Positions 8,698 to 15,929 of a stretch of DNA of 64,000 nucleotides are shown piece after piece. The DNA comes from a virus, in the IMG/VR virus record IMGVR_UViG_3300023174_000047, positions 62,001 through 126,000 of that record. One strand, written 5' to 3'. The first letter of the stretch is position 1. Every line of letters begins with the position of its first letter. Below the pieces are notes generated by a model. The model searched no databases. It saw only the letters and a program-made list of their open reading frames with translations, and had not been told where the DNA came from. The position numbers and the translations under genes were made by a program.

Positions 8698-9418
8698 TTC
8701 CTGTATCTTTGAGCAATTGCTGCTTTTGCTGTTTAATTAAATCTTCAACAGCATGCTGTGCATCTTCTGGTTTAGTTGCATTTTGCAGTTCTTCAACCCA
8801 TGAGTCATCTGGTACAACCATGCTACCATTTTCATGTATATAGTTTGCGATTTCTTTGATTCGCATAAATCTATTAGAAGAATGAATAGGAATTATTGCA
8901 GGCCTATCCTCGTTGTCAAACAGGAAAAACTTATCATTGCATATGTATTGATTATAAATTACTTCAAAGAGATTATCAATCTCCTTGATATAAACACTGT
9001 CTGTTTCTCTCATATTATCTTGTGCAATTGTAATGCGCTCAGTATAAGGAATCCAAAAAATAATGTCTAGATTCTTTAGAGATTCTCTTACCCTTTTAGC
9101 ACATTTTTCAATAAAAGCGTCATCAATATCTGATGACGCTTTTTCATTCGCCCAGAGAGAATATATAACGTTATCCAGTGGGCATCTATCATATGCAATG
9201 TGATCATCTGCGGTTTTACCCTGCATACTATCAACCATAAAATCAAGAATTGCTTCCTGACCTTGCTTGTTTACATTCTTGCTATGTGTAATACTACTTT
9301 CAGCAATGATGTCTCTATATGTTTTTGACGGTGTAGAATACATGGGCCATACTGTCAAAAAATCTTTGATTAGTGTGGTTTTTCCGGTATTCGCAGTACC
9401 GCTAAATGCAATTCTCAT
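8684..9418 (-). CDS. P-loop NTPase/kinase of the AAA_28 (NadR-like) type
   Basis: 244 residues. The Walker A motif GTANTGKTT lies near residue 7, and DHIAYDRCPLDNVIYSLW is the Walker B-like YDR segment typical of AAA_28 and NadR ribosylnicotinamide kinase domains. LDIIFWIPYTERI follows as in nucleotide kinases. A phosphotransfer role on a small molecule, perhaps in NAD or nucleotide metabolism, is possible, but the substrate is not visible. The last residues (after about 200) are a low-complexity, Gln-rich tail. Its stop overlaps the end of the plus-strand virion gene. Confidence 0.7.
   Translation of the reverse strand: MRIAFSGTANTGKTTLIKDFLTVWPMYSTPSKTYRDIIAESSITHSKNVNKQGQEAILDFMVDSMQGKTADDHIAYDRCPLDNVIYSLWANEKASSDIDDAFIEKCAKRVRESLKNLDIIFWIPYTERITIAQDNMRETDSVYIKEIDNLFEVIYNQYICNDKFFLFDNEDRPAIIPIHSSNRFMRIKEIANYIHENGSMVVPDDSWVEELQNATKPEDAQHAVEDLIKQQKQQLLKDTGIIVP
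9113..9144 (+). terminator. Intrinsic terminator-like hairpin inside the NTPase gene
   Basis: A perfect 13-base-pair stem (9113-9125 with 9131-9143) with a five-base loop has an A-run on one side and a T-run on the other, so it could work in either direction. It lies about 420 bases beyond the plus-strand virion gene, inside the convergent gene. Confidence 0.5.
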
Positions 9419-9642
9419 TTATTGATAAGCTGCTTAAGATTTTCGCTGGTCTTTGCGTAGATCTGATCAGTTAGTGTTTTCATGCTTTTGTTAGCAGCTT
9501 CTGCGCCCTTATTTTTTACAATTTGAGCAAGCTCCTCTACGTTGAATCTAATGACTGATTGAAGCTTTTCGCCTTGATATTCAACTGTTGTGTTTATTTC
9601 AACTACGGAATGTGGGACTGTACTGGGTTGTTCTTTTGCCAT
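9415..9642 (-). CDS. Small conserved-looking protein, unknown
   Basis: 75 residues, MAKEQPSTVPHSVVEINTTV..., with a beta-rich middle (EYQGEKLQSVIRFNVEEL) and a helical, lysine-rich C-terminus. No known motif. It overlaps the NTPase gene start as ATGA and sits four bases after the NUDIX gene, so the three genes are one transcription unit with queE upstream. Confidence 0.6.
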   Translation of the reverse strand: MAKEQPSTVPHSVVEINTTVEYQGEKLQSVIRFNVEELAQIVKNKGAEAANKSMKTLTDQIYAKTSENLKQLINK

Positions 9643-9646
9643 AATT

Positions 9647-10153
9647 TCATTTATTTTCCTCTTCCTCTAAATCAACATCTTGTTGTTGTTTTTTCTTTGT
9701 TATTTTCTGTTTTTGTGCAGGCAGTACAATTAATTGTTTGTTGATTGCTTCAGTGAGATCTCTTTCAGTTTCTTTTGTGATATACATTTTATGTAGTGCT
9801 TCATTGGGTGTGACCCATTTGTAAGATCTGTGCTCACTGCTTAGTTTAACATTATTTGTACTGGTTTTGCACAAAAATAATTCAAAATTATGCAATCTAT
9901 ATACACTTGTGAATGATGTAGTTAATAGTTGTGTCTCCTCTTTCACTTCCCTTCTCGCACCTTCTTGTGGCGTCTCACCACGTTTAATGTGTCCGCCGGG
10001 CAAATGCCACTTTTGTTTGTTCATCGGCAGCAAAAGCAACAGCTTATCATTATAAACAATTATTACTTTGCTTACATGCTTTGTATCTTCATTATTCATA
10101 TGTTCGTCGGAAAAACATTGATCGGGTATTCCCTCGCTCGTTATACAGAGCAT
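9647..10153 (-). CDS. NUDIX hydrolase
   Basis: 168 residues. The NUDIX box GGHIKRGETPQEGARREVKEET-type sequence fits Gx5Ex7REUxEExGU except that the last glycine is replaced (EETQLL). HLPGGH before it is the usual lead-in. NUDIX enzymes hydrolyse nucleoside diphosphates linked to another group; T4-like phages carry such genes for nucleotide-pool or NAD-related functions. The C-terminus is a Lys/Gln/Glu-rich tail. The gene overlaps the end of queE by 13 bases. Confidence 0.82.
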   Translation of the reverse strand: MLCITSEGIPDQCFSDEHMNNEDTKHVSKVIIVYNDKLLLLLPMNKQKWHLPGGHIKRGETPQEGARREVKEETQLLTTSFTSVYRLHNFELFLCKTSTNNVKLSSEHRSYKWVTPNEALHKMYITKETERDLTEAINKQLIVLPAQKQKITKKKQQQDVDLEEEENK

Positions 10154-11013
10154 GTTTTATCCCATGCACTCACGTGCAGGCGAGACAGTCCGGTAAATCC
10201 ATATTTCTTTGCCATTTCTAGCACGAAAGCAGTGCGTTCATGAAAATTCTCCCGACTATCCATTCCAGGCATGCACACAACTTGAGTCATGGGGATGTTA
10301 AACGGTACAAGATAATCAGTAATAATTTCTTTAATGTCTTCTTCTGTTGAAATTACAAACTTGAATCGTGAATTCCAGTGGTTTTTAATGCGCTCTATGG
10401 CTTCAGGTACAATGCGATCTTCTTTATCAAGGCCAGAGTTACTTAACTTCGCACTGCAGTTGATTTGATGAAGTTCATCATACAGCATATCATCAATGTA
10501 TTGTGTGCCATTGGTCTCAATCTCATTATATACACCATAATCAATGGCAGAGTCTTCTGCTTGATAAACATCAGCAAGATGATAAATAAAATTTGCAATG
10601 CATTCCTGATGCTTAGGCAAGGTTGGTTCACCGCCGGTCCAGATCAGATGAGTCTGGCCACTCAAAATCCAATCTAACATTGTAGAGCCGTCATAATTTT
10701 TATGTTCTCTCCAGCGATTGATGAGATATTCAAACGGCTTTTTTTCACCGAAAAGCCACACAGGTAGAGAGTCGCATGTCCAGGTTGCTTTGCCTGCTGC
10801 ATGTAAGTCTCCTTTAAAAGACCCTGGATCTGTGTTGCCTAAGCCTGCACCCTTCACTTGTTTTGCAACAGCTCGAGTTGCGCCGCATGTAAGGTTGCAG
10901 TCTTTAAGACGAATAAAATAAGAGGGGCAGCCTGTTGTGATGCCTTCTCCCTGTACAGAATAGAAATCTTCAGAAATTACCAAATGGTTGTAGTTGTTAA
11001 CAATATCACTCAT
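10141..11013 (-). CDS. queE: 7-carboxy-7-deazaguanine synthase QueE (radical SAM)
   Basis: 290 residues. FYSVQGEGITTGCPSYFIRL is the diagnostic QueE start, followed by radical SAM cluster cysteines, HLIWTGGEPTLPKHQ (SAM-binding GGEP) and EIETNGTQ. It converts 6-carboxy-tetrahydropterin (CPH4) to 7-carboxy-7-deazaguanine (CDG). The cluster cysteines appear to be C39, C43 and C80. The usual CxxxCxxC is expanded by about 34 residues between the second and third cysteine. FolE, QueD and QueC are also in the window. It overlaps the NUDIX gene. Confidence 0.9.
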   Translation of the reverse strand: MSDIVNNYNHLVISEDFYSVQGEGITTGCPSYFIRLKDCNLTCGATRAVAKQVKGAGLGNTDPGSFKGDLHAAGKATWTCDSLPVWLFGEKKPFEYLINRWREHKNYDGSTMLDWILSGQTHLIWTGGEPTLPKHQECIANFIYHLADVYQAEDSAIDYGVYNEIETNGTQYIDDMLYDELHQINCSAKLSNSGLDKEDRIVPEAIERIKNHWNSRFKFVISTEEDIKEIITDYLVPFNIPMTQVVCMPGMDSRENFHERTAFVLEMAKKYGFTGLSRLHVSAWDKTCSV

Positions 11014-11046
11014 ATATAAAAATAATAGCTAGAACTAATATTTCAA

Positions 11047-11054
11047 CATAAATA
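11047..11054 (+). promoter_or_regulatory. Late promoter CATAAATA of phoH
   Basis: The late octamer ends six bases before ATG 11061. An earlier in-frame ATG at 11055 directly abuts the octamer and would lie upstream of the expected transcript start. The promoter therefore decides the start of phoH. Confidence 0.6.
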
Positions 11055-11060
11055 ATGTAT

Positions 11061-11813
11061 ATGAGCAAAAAACCCCGCTTGCGCAAAGCGCTGGCAGATT
11101 TAGAGTTCGGTGATGGCGACATTGAATTACACACATCTACGACAAGCAATTCACTTGGAATTAGAAACAAATATCAGCTCAATGATGTGCATAAATCGTT
11201 TTTAGATACCTGCTTATATGAAAAAACAAAAATGGTGTTTGTAGATGGACCTGCAGGCACTGCAAAGACATTTTTAGCAGTTTATGCTGGTCTTTTGCTG
11301 CTTCAAGAAAAGAAAATAAAAAATATTATATATATCCGCAGCATTGTTGAATCAGCAACCAAGAGCATTGGAGCTCTTCCAGGCGAGTTGGATGAAAAGT
11401 TCAAGCCATGGAGTTTACCATTGCTAGACAAGTTGAATGAACTTCTCTCTCCACACACTTCAAGTGAACTAATCGATTCCGGCATCATCAAATGCATTCC
11501 TGTTAACTTCGTGAGAGGTTTGACCTTTCATGATTCACTCGTCATAATTGATGAGTTTCAAAACCTCACTTTTGAAGAAGGTGTCACTATTTTGACACGT
11601 TTTGGTCACAACTCAAAATACATTGCCATTGGAGATGCCCGTCAAGCAGACATTGGATCAAAGTCAGGATTCAAAGACTTATTTAATGCTTTTGATGATA
11701 CAGAAAGCGCAGAAAATCACATTCACACATATCGGTTTGGTGAGAACGAAATTGTGCGAAGCAAAATTCTGCGCTTCATTGTTGGTAAGATTGAGCGGAT
11801 CAAAAAGCATTAA
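11061..11813 (+). CDS. phoH: PhoH-like ATPase
   Basis: 250 residues from the chosen start. The core is PhoH: FVDGPAGTAKTFLAVYAG (Walker A), IIYIRSIVESATKSIGALPG, VIIDEFQNLTFEE (Walker B) and YIAIGDARQADIG (sensor). The family is a predicted RNA-linked ATPase widespread in marine phages; its function in infection is not established. The sequence lacks extra N- or C-terminal domains. The start was set by the late promoter at 11047-11054. The stop TAA overlaps the stop of the convergent queD gene through a shared TTAA. Confidence 0.9.
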   Translation: MSKKPRLRKALADLEFGDGDIELHTSTTSNSLGIRNKYQLNDVHKSFLDTCLYEKTKMVFVDGPAGTAKTFLAVYAGLLLLQEKKIKNIIYIRSIVESATKSIGALPGELDEKFKPWSLPLLDKLNELLSPHTSSELIDSGIIKCIPVNFVRGLTFHDSLVIIDEFQNLTFEEGVTILTRFGHNSKYIAIGDARQADIGSKSGFKDLFNAFDDTESAENHIHTYRFGENEIVRSKILRFIVGKIERIKKH

Positions 11814-12436
11814 CCCCAAGAGGTGCCCTTGAACCAATCACTTTTACCGGTTGATACATGTGAGCCAACGTTTGCTGGTCTGCCTCCATTGCGTGTAGTT
11901 TCAGTCTGAGGCAGCGGAGTTATTTCATGAATTGTAATTACATCTGCTGCCTCTGAATATCCACCATCTTCAGGAATTTCCCTATCCTTGCAGCCAAAGC
12001 AATTACTATAAATTGCAGAATTATCTTCGTGCTCAAACACCTCAACTTGATTGACGCTGCAGCGTTCACCATATTTCTCTTTAAGAAACTGTGATGCAAT
12101 TTCGAAGCATTTCTCAGCAGCTCTTTCTACTCCAACACCTTTTTCAAAAACACGAAGCTGAATGATGCCTGCTGCATCTAATGCTCTAAATTGATCAATT
12201 GCCGGATCATCAGCAGCTACACAATATGTGTGATCAAAAATGTATTGTAGTTGTTTTTTGAGCTCTTTAAGGCTGCCAAAATCAACCGCCCAATTTTTAT
12301 CATCCAACTCTTCACATCTGAACCAAAACTTTGCTTTAAGCTGGTAGCCATGAATGAATTGGCAGTGTGAATGTTTTGCTTTCCACTGACGAAAAGCACA
12401 TGATCCCAACTCTATTACTTTAGTACTTGTAAACAT
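11810..12436 (-). CDS. queD: 6-carboxy-tetrahydropterin synthase QueD
   Basis: 208 residues of the PTPS/QueD family: CAFRQWKAKHSHCQFIHGYQ near the N-terminus gives the catalytic Cys and zinc-binding His residues, and WAVDFGSLKELKKQL with FDHTYCV matches the conserved core. It converts dihydroneopterin triphosphate to CPH4, the substrate of QueE. The second zinc motif reads HGY where the E. coli enzyme has HGH. From memory, a similar HSHCxxxHGYxL form is common in alphaproteobacterial members. Length is above the 120 residues of the minimal enzyme because of C-terminal sequence. Confidence 0.82.
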   Translation of the reverse strand: MFTSTKVIELGSCAFRQWKAKHSHCQFIHGYQLKAKFWFRCEELDDKNWAVDFGSLKELKKQLQYIFDHTYCVAADDPAIDQFRALDAAGIIQLRVFEKGVGVERAAEKCFEIASQFLKEKYGERCSVNQVEVFEHEDNSAIYSNCFGCKDREIPEDGGYSEAADVITIHEITPLPQTETTRNGGRPANVGSHVSTGKSDWFKGTSWG

Positions 12437-12441
12437 ATCAC

Positions 12442-12447
12442 AATATA
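12442..12447 (-). promoter_or_regulatory. -10-like hexamer of queD
   Basis: TATATT on the minus strand, five bases before ATG 12436, the same geometry as folE (13394-13399) and the amidotransferase gene (32606-32611). Confidence 0.45.
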
Positions 12448-12465
12448 CTACTAAAATTTATAAAA

Positions 12466-13359
12466 TCAAGATTGCTGGGCCGAAAAGTTTATAACAAAAT
12501 CGTTTGAATTAGGAACTCTTGCAAGAAGACCGTATCCTTGAACTAGTGAGTTGTCTTTTATATTCATACATGTAAAAAGAGCATTTTCGTTTAAAAATTC
12601 TGGCTTTGATGTGATATCTGTAAATTTAATGCCTGCTTTTTGCGGTGGCTGATTAGTAGGTGGTATGGGTGGTGGATTAGTAGGTGGTATGGGTGGTGGA
12701 TTAGTAGGTGGTATGGGTGGTGGATTAGTAGGTGGTATGGGTGGTGGATTAGTATTTTCAAAAAGATATGTATAAAAATTAGCTATATCTCTAAAGCTTT
12801 TATTCTCAAGTACATTTCTAGTTTTATTTAGAAGCTGTATTTTTAATATATAAAAGGTCTTATTACTCGACCCGGTAAAGGAAGCTGTACCTTTGCTGTC
12901 TACAACTCTAAAGGATTTACCCAACATATCTTGCGAAATCATTGTTATTCTGTCTTTGCTTGTTGTTGGTGTTTTTTGCGTTGAATTATTTGTATCTGAA
13001 CCAGGCACCGCTGATGTTCCTGTAACTTGAGGTCCAAATACTGCCCTCGCAGCTGTACCTGCTACGCCGCGTGTAATGCTGCCTAATGCACCCAATGCAC
13101 CAACTGGCTTCTGGCCTGCAGCACCTTGTAGGTAATTAGCTACCATATTTTCAATTACAACTGCTTTTTTAGGAATATTTAGAGTACTATTGTTATAAAA
13201 AAATTTGATTTCATTTTCTGTTTCTGCAAGAATATATCCAACATATCCATCATATTGACCATAATCTTCAGCATATTTGTTAAGTGGATCAACTTTGAGT
13301 CGCACTTTTTGGAGATTTTTTTCAAGCACTGCATTATATTGTTCAAAAAATTTTGACAT
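12466..13359 (-). CDS. Late protein with proline-rich repeat, possibly packaged in the head
   Basis: 297 residues, unknown family. It opens with MSKFFEQYNAVLEKNL, similar in style to other small late proteins here that may carry capsid-targeting peptides. A Gly/Ala-rich stretch near residues 75-105 is followed by a Ser/Thr linker, and four copies of the octapeptide NPPPIPPT lie around residues 205-237. The C-terminus (FTCMNIKDNSLVQGYGLLAR) looks globular. A late promoter directly precedes it, so it is probably a virion or assembly protein. Confidence 0.6.
   Translation of the reverse strand: MSKFFEQYNAVLEKNLQKVRLKVDPLNKYAEDYGQYDGYVGYILAETENEIKFFYNNSTLNIPKKAVVIENMVANYLQGAAGQKPVGALGALGSITRGVAGTAARAVFGPQVTGTSAVPGSDTNNSTQKTPTTSKDRITMISQDMLGKSFRVVDSKGTASFTGSSNKTFYILKIQLLNKTRNVLENKSFRDIANFYTYLFENTNPPPIPPTNPPPIPPTNPPPIPPTNPPPIPPTNQPPQKAGIKFTDITSKPEFLNENALFTCMNIKDNSLVQGYGLLARVPNSNDFVINFSAQQS
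12651..12746. repeat. Four perfect 24-base tandem repeats
   Basis: Four identical 24-base units starting at 12651, 12675, 12699 and 12723, followed by a truncated fifth. They encode the NPPPIPPT octapeptide repeat of the minus-strand late protein. Identity at DNA level shows recent expansion, and copy number is probably variable. Confidence 0.9.
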
Positions 13360-13364
13360 GCAGT

Positions 13365-13372
13365 TATTTAGT
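13365..13372 (-). promoter_or_regulatory. Late promoter ACTAAATA
   Basis: Minus-strand late octamer variant ending five bases before ATG 13359. It is divergent to the folE promoter. Confidence 0.55.
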
Positions 13373-13393
13373 AGACTTTTATGGTTTTTACAC

Positions 13394-13399
13394 TATATT
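13394..13399 (+). promoter_or_regulatory. -10-like hexamer of folE
   Basis: TATATT five bases before ATG 13405. The spacing implies transcription begins at the start codon. No clear -35 box. Confidence 0.45.
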
Positions 13400-13404
13400 A
13401 AAAA

Positions 13405-14046
13405 ATGGAATTGCTCAAATACGCCAACGGTAACCTACCGCAATCAGAAGAAGAACGTCAAAAAATGATTGATGAAGCATCAAAACATTATGCAGAGTTT
13501 ATGACTGCATTGAAGTTTGACTTCAAACAAGATCCTAATAGTGCAGATACACCTCGTCGTGTTGCTAAAGCCTGGGTAAATGATCTTATTGCAGGATGTT
13601 ATTCATCGCCGCCAAATATTACATCGTTTGATAATATTGATGGATATGATGGAATGGTGTGCCAGAATAATATAAAAGTTGTATCCATGTGTTCTCATCA
13701 TCATTTGCAGTTCACTGGGCGTGCACATGTAGCATATATTCCATCAAAAGAAGGTAAAGTCATAGGTCTCAGCAAGCTCAATCGCATTGTTGACTGGTTT
13801 GCTCGTCGGCCACAGGTACAAGAAGCATTAACATCTCAAATTTTTGATTATGTTGATAAGGTTTGCGTAAAAAACAAAGGTGTAGCAGTGATGATTGAAT
13901 GCAATCATACATGTTGCAGCAACCGCGGAATTAAGCATGACTCAACAATGAGAACAGCTCGTGTAAGTGGTGCATTTCATGATGAAAGCGGTGCAAGTAG
14001 AGCTGAATTTTATAAATTCATTGAATTTGCGCAGACTCGTTATTAA
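13405..14046 (+). CDS. folE: GTP cyclohydrolase I
   Basis: 213 residues, standard length. MCSHHHLQFTGRAHVAYIP holds the zinc-binding Cys and His, VIGLSKLNRIVDWFARRPQV is the family signature, and IECNHTCCSNRGIKH carries the third zinc cysteine. It converts GTP to dihydroneopterin triphosphate, the first step of both folate and 7-deazaguanine synthesis. With QueD, QueE and QueC in the window, the preQ0 route is the likely purpose. Convergent to the protease-like gene, with only 14 bases between stops. Confidence 0.93.
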   Translation: MELLKYANGNLPQSEEERQKMIDEASKHYAEFMTALKFDFKQDPNSADTPRRVAKAWVNDLIAGCYSSPPNITSFDNIDGYDGMVCQNNIKVVSMCSHHHLQFTGRAHVAYIPSKEGKVIGLSKLNRIVDWFARRPQVQEALTSQIFDYVDKVCVKNKGVAVMIECNHTCCSNRGIKHDSTMRTARVSGAFHDESGASRAEFYKFIEFAQTRY

Positions 14047-14060
14047 GCAAGTTAAATTTA

Positions 14061-14462
14061 CTATGTAAGTGCAGGATCCACTACACTATTCATTTGAGCA
14101 ATAAAGTTCTTGCTCAGAAGTACAGGCTCAGTCATGCCGGTGCGATCAGAAATAGTAAAAGGCTGATTTTTGTAAGTCATCCCGCCAACCGTCACGTCGA
14201 GTTTAATCACGTGACGGTTTTCTTGTAATTGTGGACCCTTGTTAATCGTCATTGTGCCACAGGAATTTGCTCTGTGCTGCTTGTTGTTGCATACAAATGT
14301 CACTATACTCCCATCATCTTTGATGTTGGTTGCATGTAAAACGTTATGACCGTCATTGCCTGTATCAGCTTTAGCTTCAAAATTACCAATGCCGTGAACT
14401 GTAACTCTAATTGTAGGTGGAATTGCTTTCTTTTCGTAAAAAAACTGTATGAACGTCTGCAC
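14061..14462 (-). CDS. Retropepsin-like aspartic protease domain protein (COG4067-like)
   Basis: 133 residues, starting at GTG 14460-14462. KADTGNDGHNVLHA matches the catalytic DTG loop of the bacterial retropepsin-like proteins linked to RimK (usually DTGARTSALHA). VIKLDVTVGGMTYKNQPFTI then SDRTGMTEPVLLSKNFI matches the C-terminal hairpin and (T)DRxxMxxPxLLGR block. The N-terminus MQTFIQFFYEKKAIPP could be a capsid-targeting peptide. A late promoter lies five bases upstream. A processing role on virion proteins is possible but unproven. Confidence 0.68.
   Translation of the reverse strand: MQTFIQFFYEKKAIPPTIRVTVHGIGNFEAKADTGNDGHNVLHATNIKDDGSIVTFVCNNKQHRANSCGTMTINKGPQLQENRHVIKLDVTVGGMTYKNQPFTISDRTGMTEPVLLSKNFIAQMNSVVDPALT
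14189..14221 (+). terminator. Intrinsic terminator for folE inside the convergent gene
   Basis: A perfect nine-base-pair GC-rich stem (14189-14197 with 14209-14217) with an 11-base loop is followed by TTTT on the plus strand. It lies about 140 bases past the folE stop, within the antisense protease-like gene. Confidence 0.6.
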
Positions 14463-14467
14463 TTGTT

Positions 14468-14475
14468 TATTTATT
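14468..14475 (-). promoter_or_regulatory. Late promoter AATAAATA
   Basis: Minus-strand late octamer ending five bases before GTG 14462. The short gap supports choosing the GTG as the start. It lies in the 3' end of the upstream nuclease-like gene. Confidence 0.6.
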
Positions 14476-15520
14476 TTGCAAATTTGATTTTGTACCCACC
14501 TGAATCATAACACGGCGAGAAAGTTACATTGCACATGCGCAGAATTTTGCAAAGATTTAAACAATTTTGCATATCATACTTGATGCTAGCTGACTCTAAA
14601 ACAAAAGCAGTGCCAAATGGCACTGTCTTTTTGCCAGGATGTTTAAAGAGAACAAACCAGTCATCATGTTTGTGGGTGATGTATTCTAACAATTGTATAG
14701 CGCCTAGAACAAACATCGCATCTTCTTTGCATTTAATTAAATTATCGGCATATGCTGCACGTGCTAAATGAGATATACTGCATGGTAGCATAGAGAAGTC
14801 ATAATTTAACCGAACAATTGAAGCATTATTATCAAATGTAAATTCAGTTTGCAATTCATTTGTTTCAATTCCTTCTTTTGCAAACTGATTAATAAACTTA
14901 TCAATTTTTACTTTGTTACTTATCCACTTGCTTGTCTCACCAATTCGCCCGCCTTCGCCTTTTATTTCAATCAAGTTGTTGCACACAACTATGTCACCTT
15001 TGCAAGCTTTGTATCCTCCTGTTAGCAGCAGCAATGGCAATTCTGATGGACCTGAATAGCCGCGTGTTTTTCCTTCATCTGAAATGGGTCTCATTTTTGT
15101 CCACACCTCTGCTGTATATTCACTGGCAGTAAAATCAGCTTTATAGAAGTTGTTTAAAAATTCAACAACGTTGCATTTTTTAAATGCATTTTGCTTTAAA
15201 AATTCTAAAAATAATGGTGCAGCTTCATCTTTTGTGATGGTTTCTAACATTTGCATTACACATTCTTTGGCAACATCACAAAAATAACCAAATAGTTTGT
15301 TTAGCTCTGTAAGTCTATCAATTACCCTACCGGTCAATGCAACATTGCTGCTACGTTTGTGTAAATTTTCATTAATTATTTTAAAGCATTTGCCAATTTG
15401 CTTGTGATTTTGCTGCAAATTTATGTAATGAATAATTACTTCACTCCATAGACAGTCATCAATCTGAAAATCTTGCACTACATCACCACCACATTCACTT
15501 GTTACAGCTAGTTTTAGCAT
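14471..15520 (-). CDS. Putative PD-(D/E)XK-type nuclease
   Basis: 349 residues, family not recognised. The segment KACKGDIVVCNNLIEIKGEG (around residue 170) followed by GRIGETSKW has the spacing of a PD-(D/E)XK nuclease core: Asp in GDIVV, and Glu-x-Lys in EIKGEGGR. The flanking regions are helical and give no motif. A nuclease for host DNA degradation or DNA processing is plausible, but it rests on this short motif only. The gene follows the late CTS-type gene at 15524-15928 by three bases. Confidence 0.5.
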   Translation of the reverse strand: MLKLAVTSECGGDVVQDFQIDDCLWSEVIIHYINLQQNHKQIGKCFKIINENLHKRSSNVALTGRVIDRLTELNKLFGYFCDVAKECVMQMLETITKDEAAPLFLEFLKQNAFKKCNVVEFLNNFYKADFTASEYTAEVWTKMRPISDEGKTRGYSGPSELPLLLLTGGYKACKGDIVVCNNLIEIKGEGGRIGETSKWISNKVKIDKFINQFAKEGIETNELQTEFTFDNNASIVRLNYDFSMLPCSISHLARAAYADNLIKCKEDAMFVLGAIQLLEYITHKHDDWFVLFKHPGKKTVPFGTAFVLESASIKYDMQNCLNLCKILRMCNVTFSPCYDSGGYKIKFAK

Positions 15521-15523
15521 GCA

Positions 15524-15928
15524 TTAAGCAGATGTAGACATATTCTTGATAATAGCACTAACGTTTTGCTCAACTTGAGCTGGCTCAGCTGTAGTTAGTT
15601 GCTGAATAGCAATTTGAATTTGCTTTTCAATGTCTTTTGGTATGCTTGATTTGACTGCTTGCAACCTTTCACTATCACCGCTTTCAACTGCGCCTGCTGT
15701 TTGACCAATAATGCGTAGTAAATTAATAACAATGGTACGGAATATATCATACCCACCCTGAATCTGTTCAACGGTTTTACCATTCTGTGGTGGTGCAGCA
15801 GCTGCGGGCTGTTGGGGCATTGCTGCATCAGGCTGCTGGCCTTGTTGCAGCACTTCACCACCTTCATCCTGTTCTGTGAGGTATGTAATGCGGGCTTCTC
15901 TAATTACTCTATCAAAAATGCTATCCAT
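15524..15928 (-). CDS. Small late protein with capsid-targeting-like N-terminus
   Basis: 134 residues. MDSIFDRVIREARITYLTEQ resembles the N-terminal targeting peptide of T4 internal head proteins, with LTE as a possible prohead-protease site (T4 gp21 cuts after L/I-x-E). A Gln/Pro/Ala-rich linker follows (around residues 28-50), then a helical C-terminus (FRTIVINLLRIIGQTAGAV and later). A late promoter lies six bases before the start. A packaged head protein is the best guess; no homologue is recognised. Confidence 0.6.
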   Translation of the reverse strand: MDSIFDRVIREARITYLTEQDEGGEVLQQGQQPDAAMPQQPAAAAPPQNGKTVEQIQGGYDIFRTIVINLLRIIGQTAGAVESGDSERLQAVKSSIPKDIEKQIQIAIQQLTTAEPAQVEQNVSAIIKNMSTSA

Positions 15929-15929
15929 T

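Noticed and set aside
10735-10770. GGCTTTT/AAAAGCC hairpin in queE as a terminator
   Set aside because: The stem is short and not followed by a T-run on either strand.
11055-11060. ATG 11055 as the start of phoH
   Set aside because: It directly abuts the late octamer and would not be in the transcript; ATG 11061 has the spacing seen at other late genes.
12651-12746. Possible CRISPR-like array
   Set aside because: The repeats are contiguous with no spacers and lie in frame inside a coding sequence.
12640-12831. A plus-strand frame encoding repeated Trp-rich units over the 24-base repeats
   Set aside because: It is the antisense image of the NPPPIPPT repeat of the minus-strand late gene, which has a promoter and a full-length frame.
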